Source: Dehalococcoidales bacterium (GTDB taxonomy: Bacteria; Chloroflexota; Dehalococcoidia; Dehalococcoidales; UBA5760). From it: a DNA stretch of 6,317 bases. The translations under genes were made by a program, and so were the position numbers. The stretch lies in NCBI GenBank assembly GCA_018399795.1, contig JAGYOC010000329.1:1-6317 (forward strand), given 5' to 3'. How positions within the stretch are numbered: position 1 is the stretch's first letter; each line of letters opens with the position of its first letter. A model generated the notes under the pieces. That model was not told the origin of the DNA. It saw nothing but the letters and a program-made list of their open reading frames with translations, and did no database searches. Below, in pieces: positions 6,314 to 6,317 of the stretch.

Positions 6314-6317
6314 GATC

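Overview
This window is bacterial chromosome carrying compact housekeeping genes, and I see no mobile element, CRISPR array, tRNA, rRNA or defence cassette in it. The organism has moderate GC and dense genes. It uses TTG and probably GTG starts as well as ATG, and has sigma70-type -10 boxes close to TATAAT. The gene styles would fit an uncultured Dehalococcoidia-like member of the Chloroflexota. That is only an inference from general resemblance; there is no 16S gene or other marker here to prove it.

Layout: two minus-strand blocks fill the left 2.4 kb. From right to left they are (a) an amidohydrolase_2-family metal hydrolase followed after 3 nt by thpR, an RNA 2',3'-cyclic phosphodiesterase, and (b) a 70-residue zinc-ribbon protein with its own promoter and strong Shine-Dalgarno, followed after 42 nt by comF, a double-zinc-finger phosphoribosyltransferase-like protein. 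comF runs off the left edge just before its expected PRPP-binding motif. The plus strand of the right 3.8 kb carries polA (DNA polymerase I with all three domains), fpg/mutM (8-oxoguanine glycosylase, overlapping polA by 17 nt), a 115-nt gap, and a very basic 37-residue protein with its own promoter and Shine-Dalgarno.

Function: polA and fpg form a natural base-excision-repair pair. Fpg removes the oxidised base and nicks the strand, and Pol I fills the gap and processes ends. The overlap suggests co-transcription and translational coupling. ComF is linked to DNA uptake in competent bacteria, but it also occurs in bacteria not known to be competent. The amidohydrolase substrate cannot be read from sequence.

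The most notable signals are modest. Both genes of the divergent amidohydrolase/polA pair have a TATAAT box ending exactly 6 nt before the ATG and no Shine-Dalgarno, which predicts leaderless mRNAs from a 112-nt intergenic region. PolA motif A reads SQID instead of the usual SQIE, an Asp at the position of the E. coli Glu710 steric gate. No new multi-gene system is evident.
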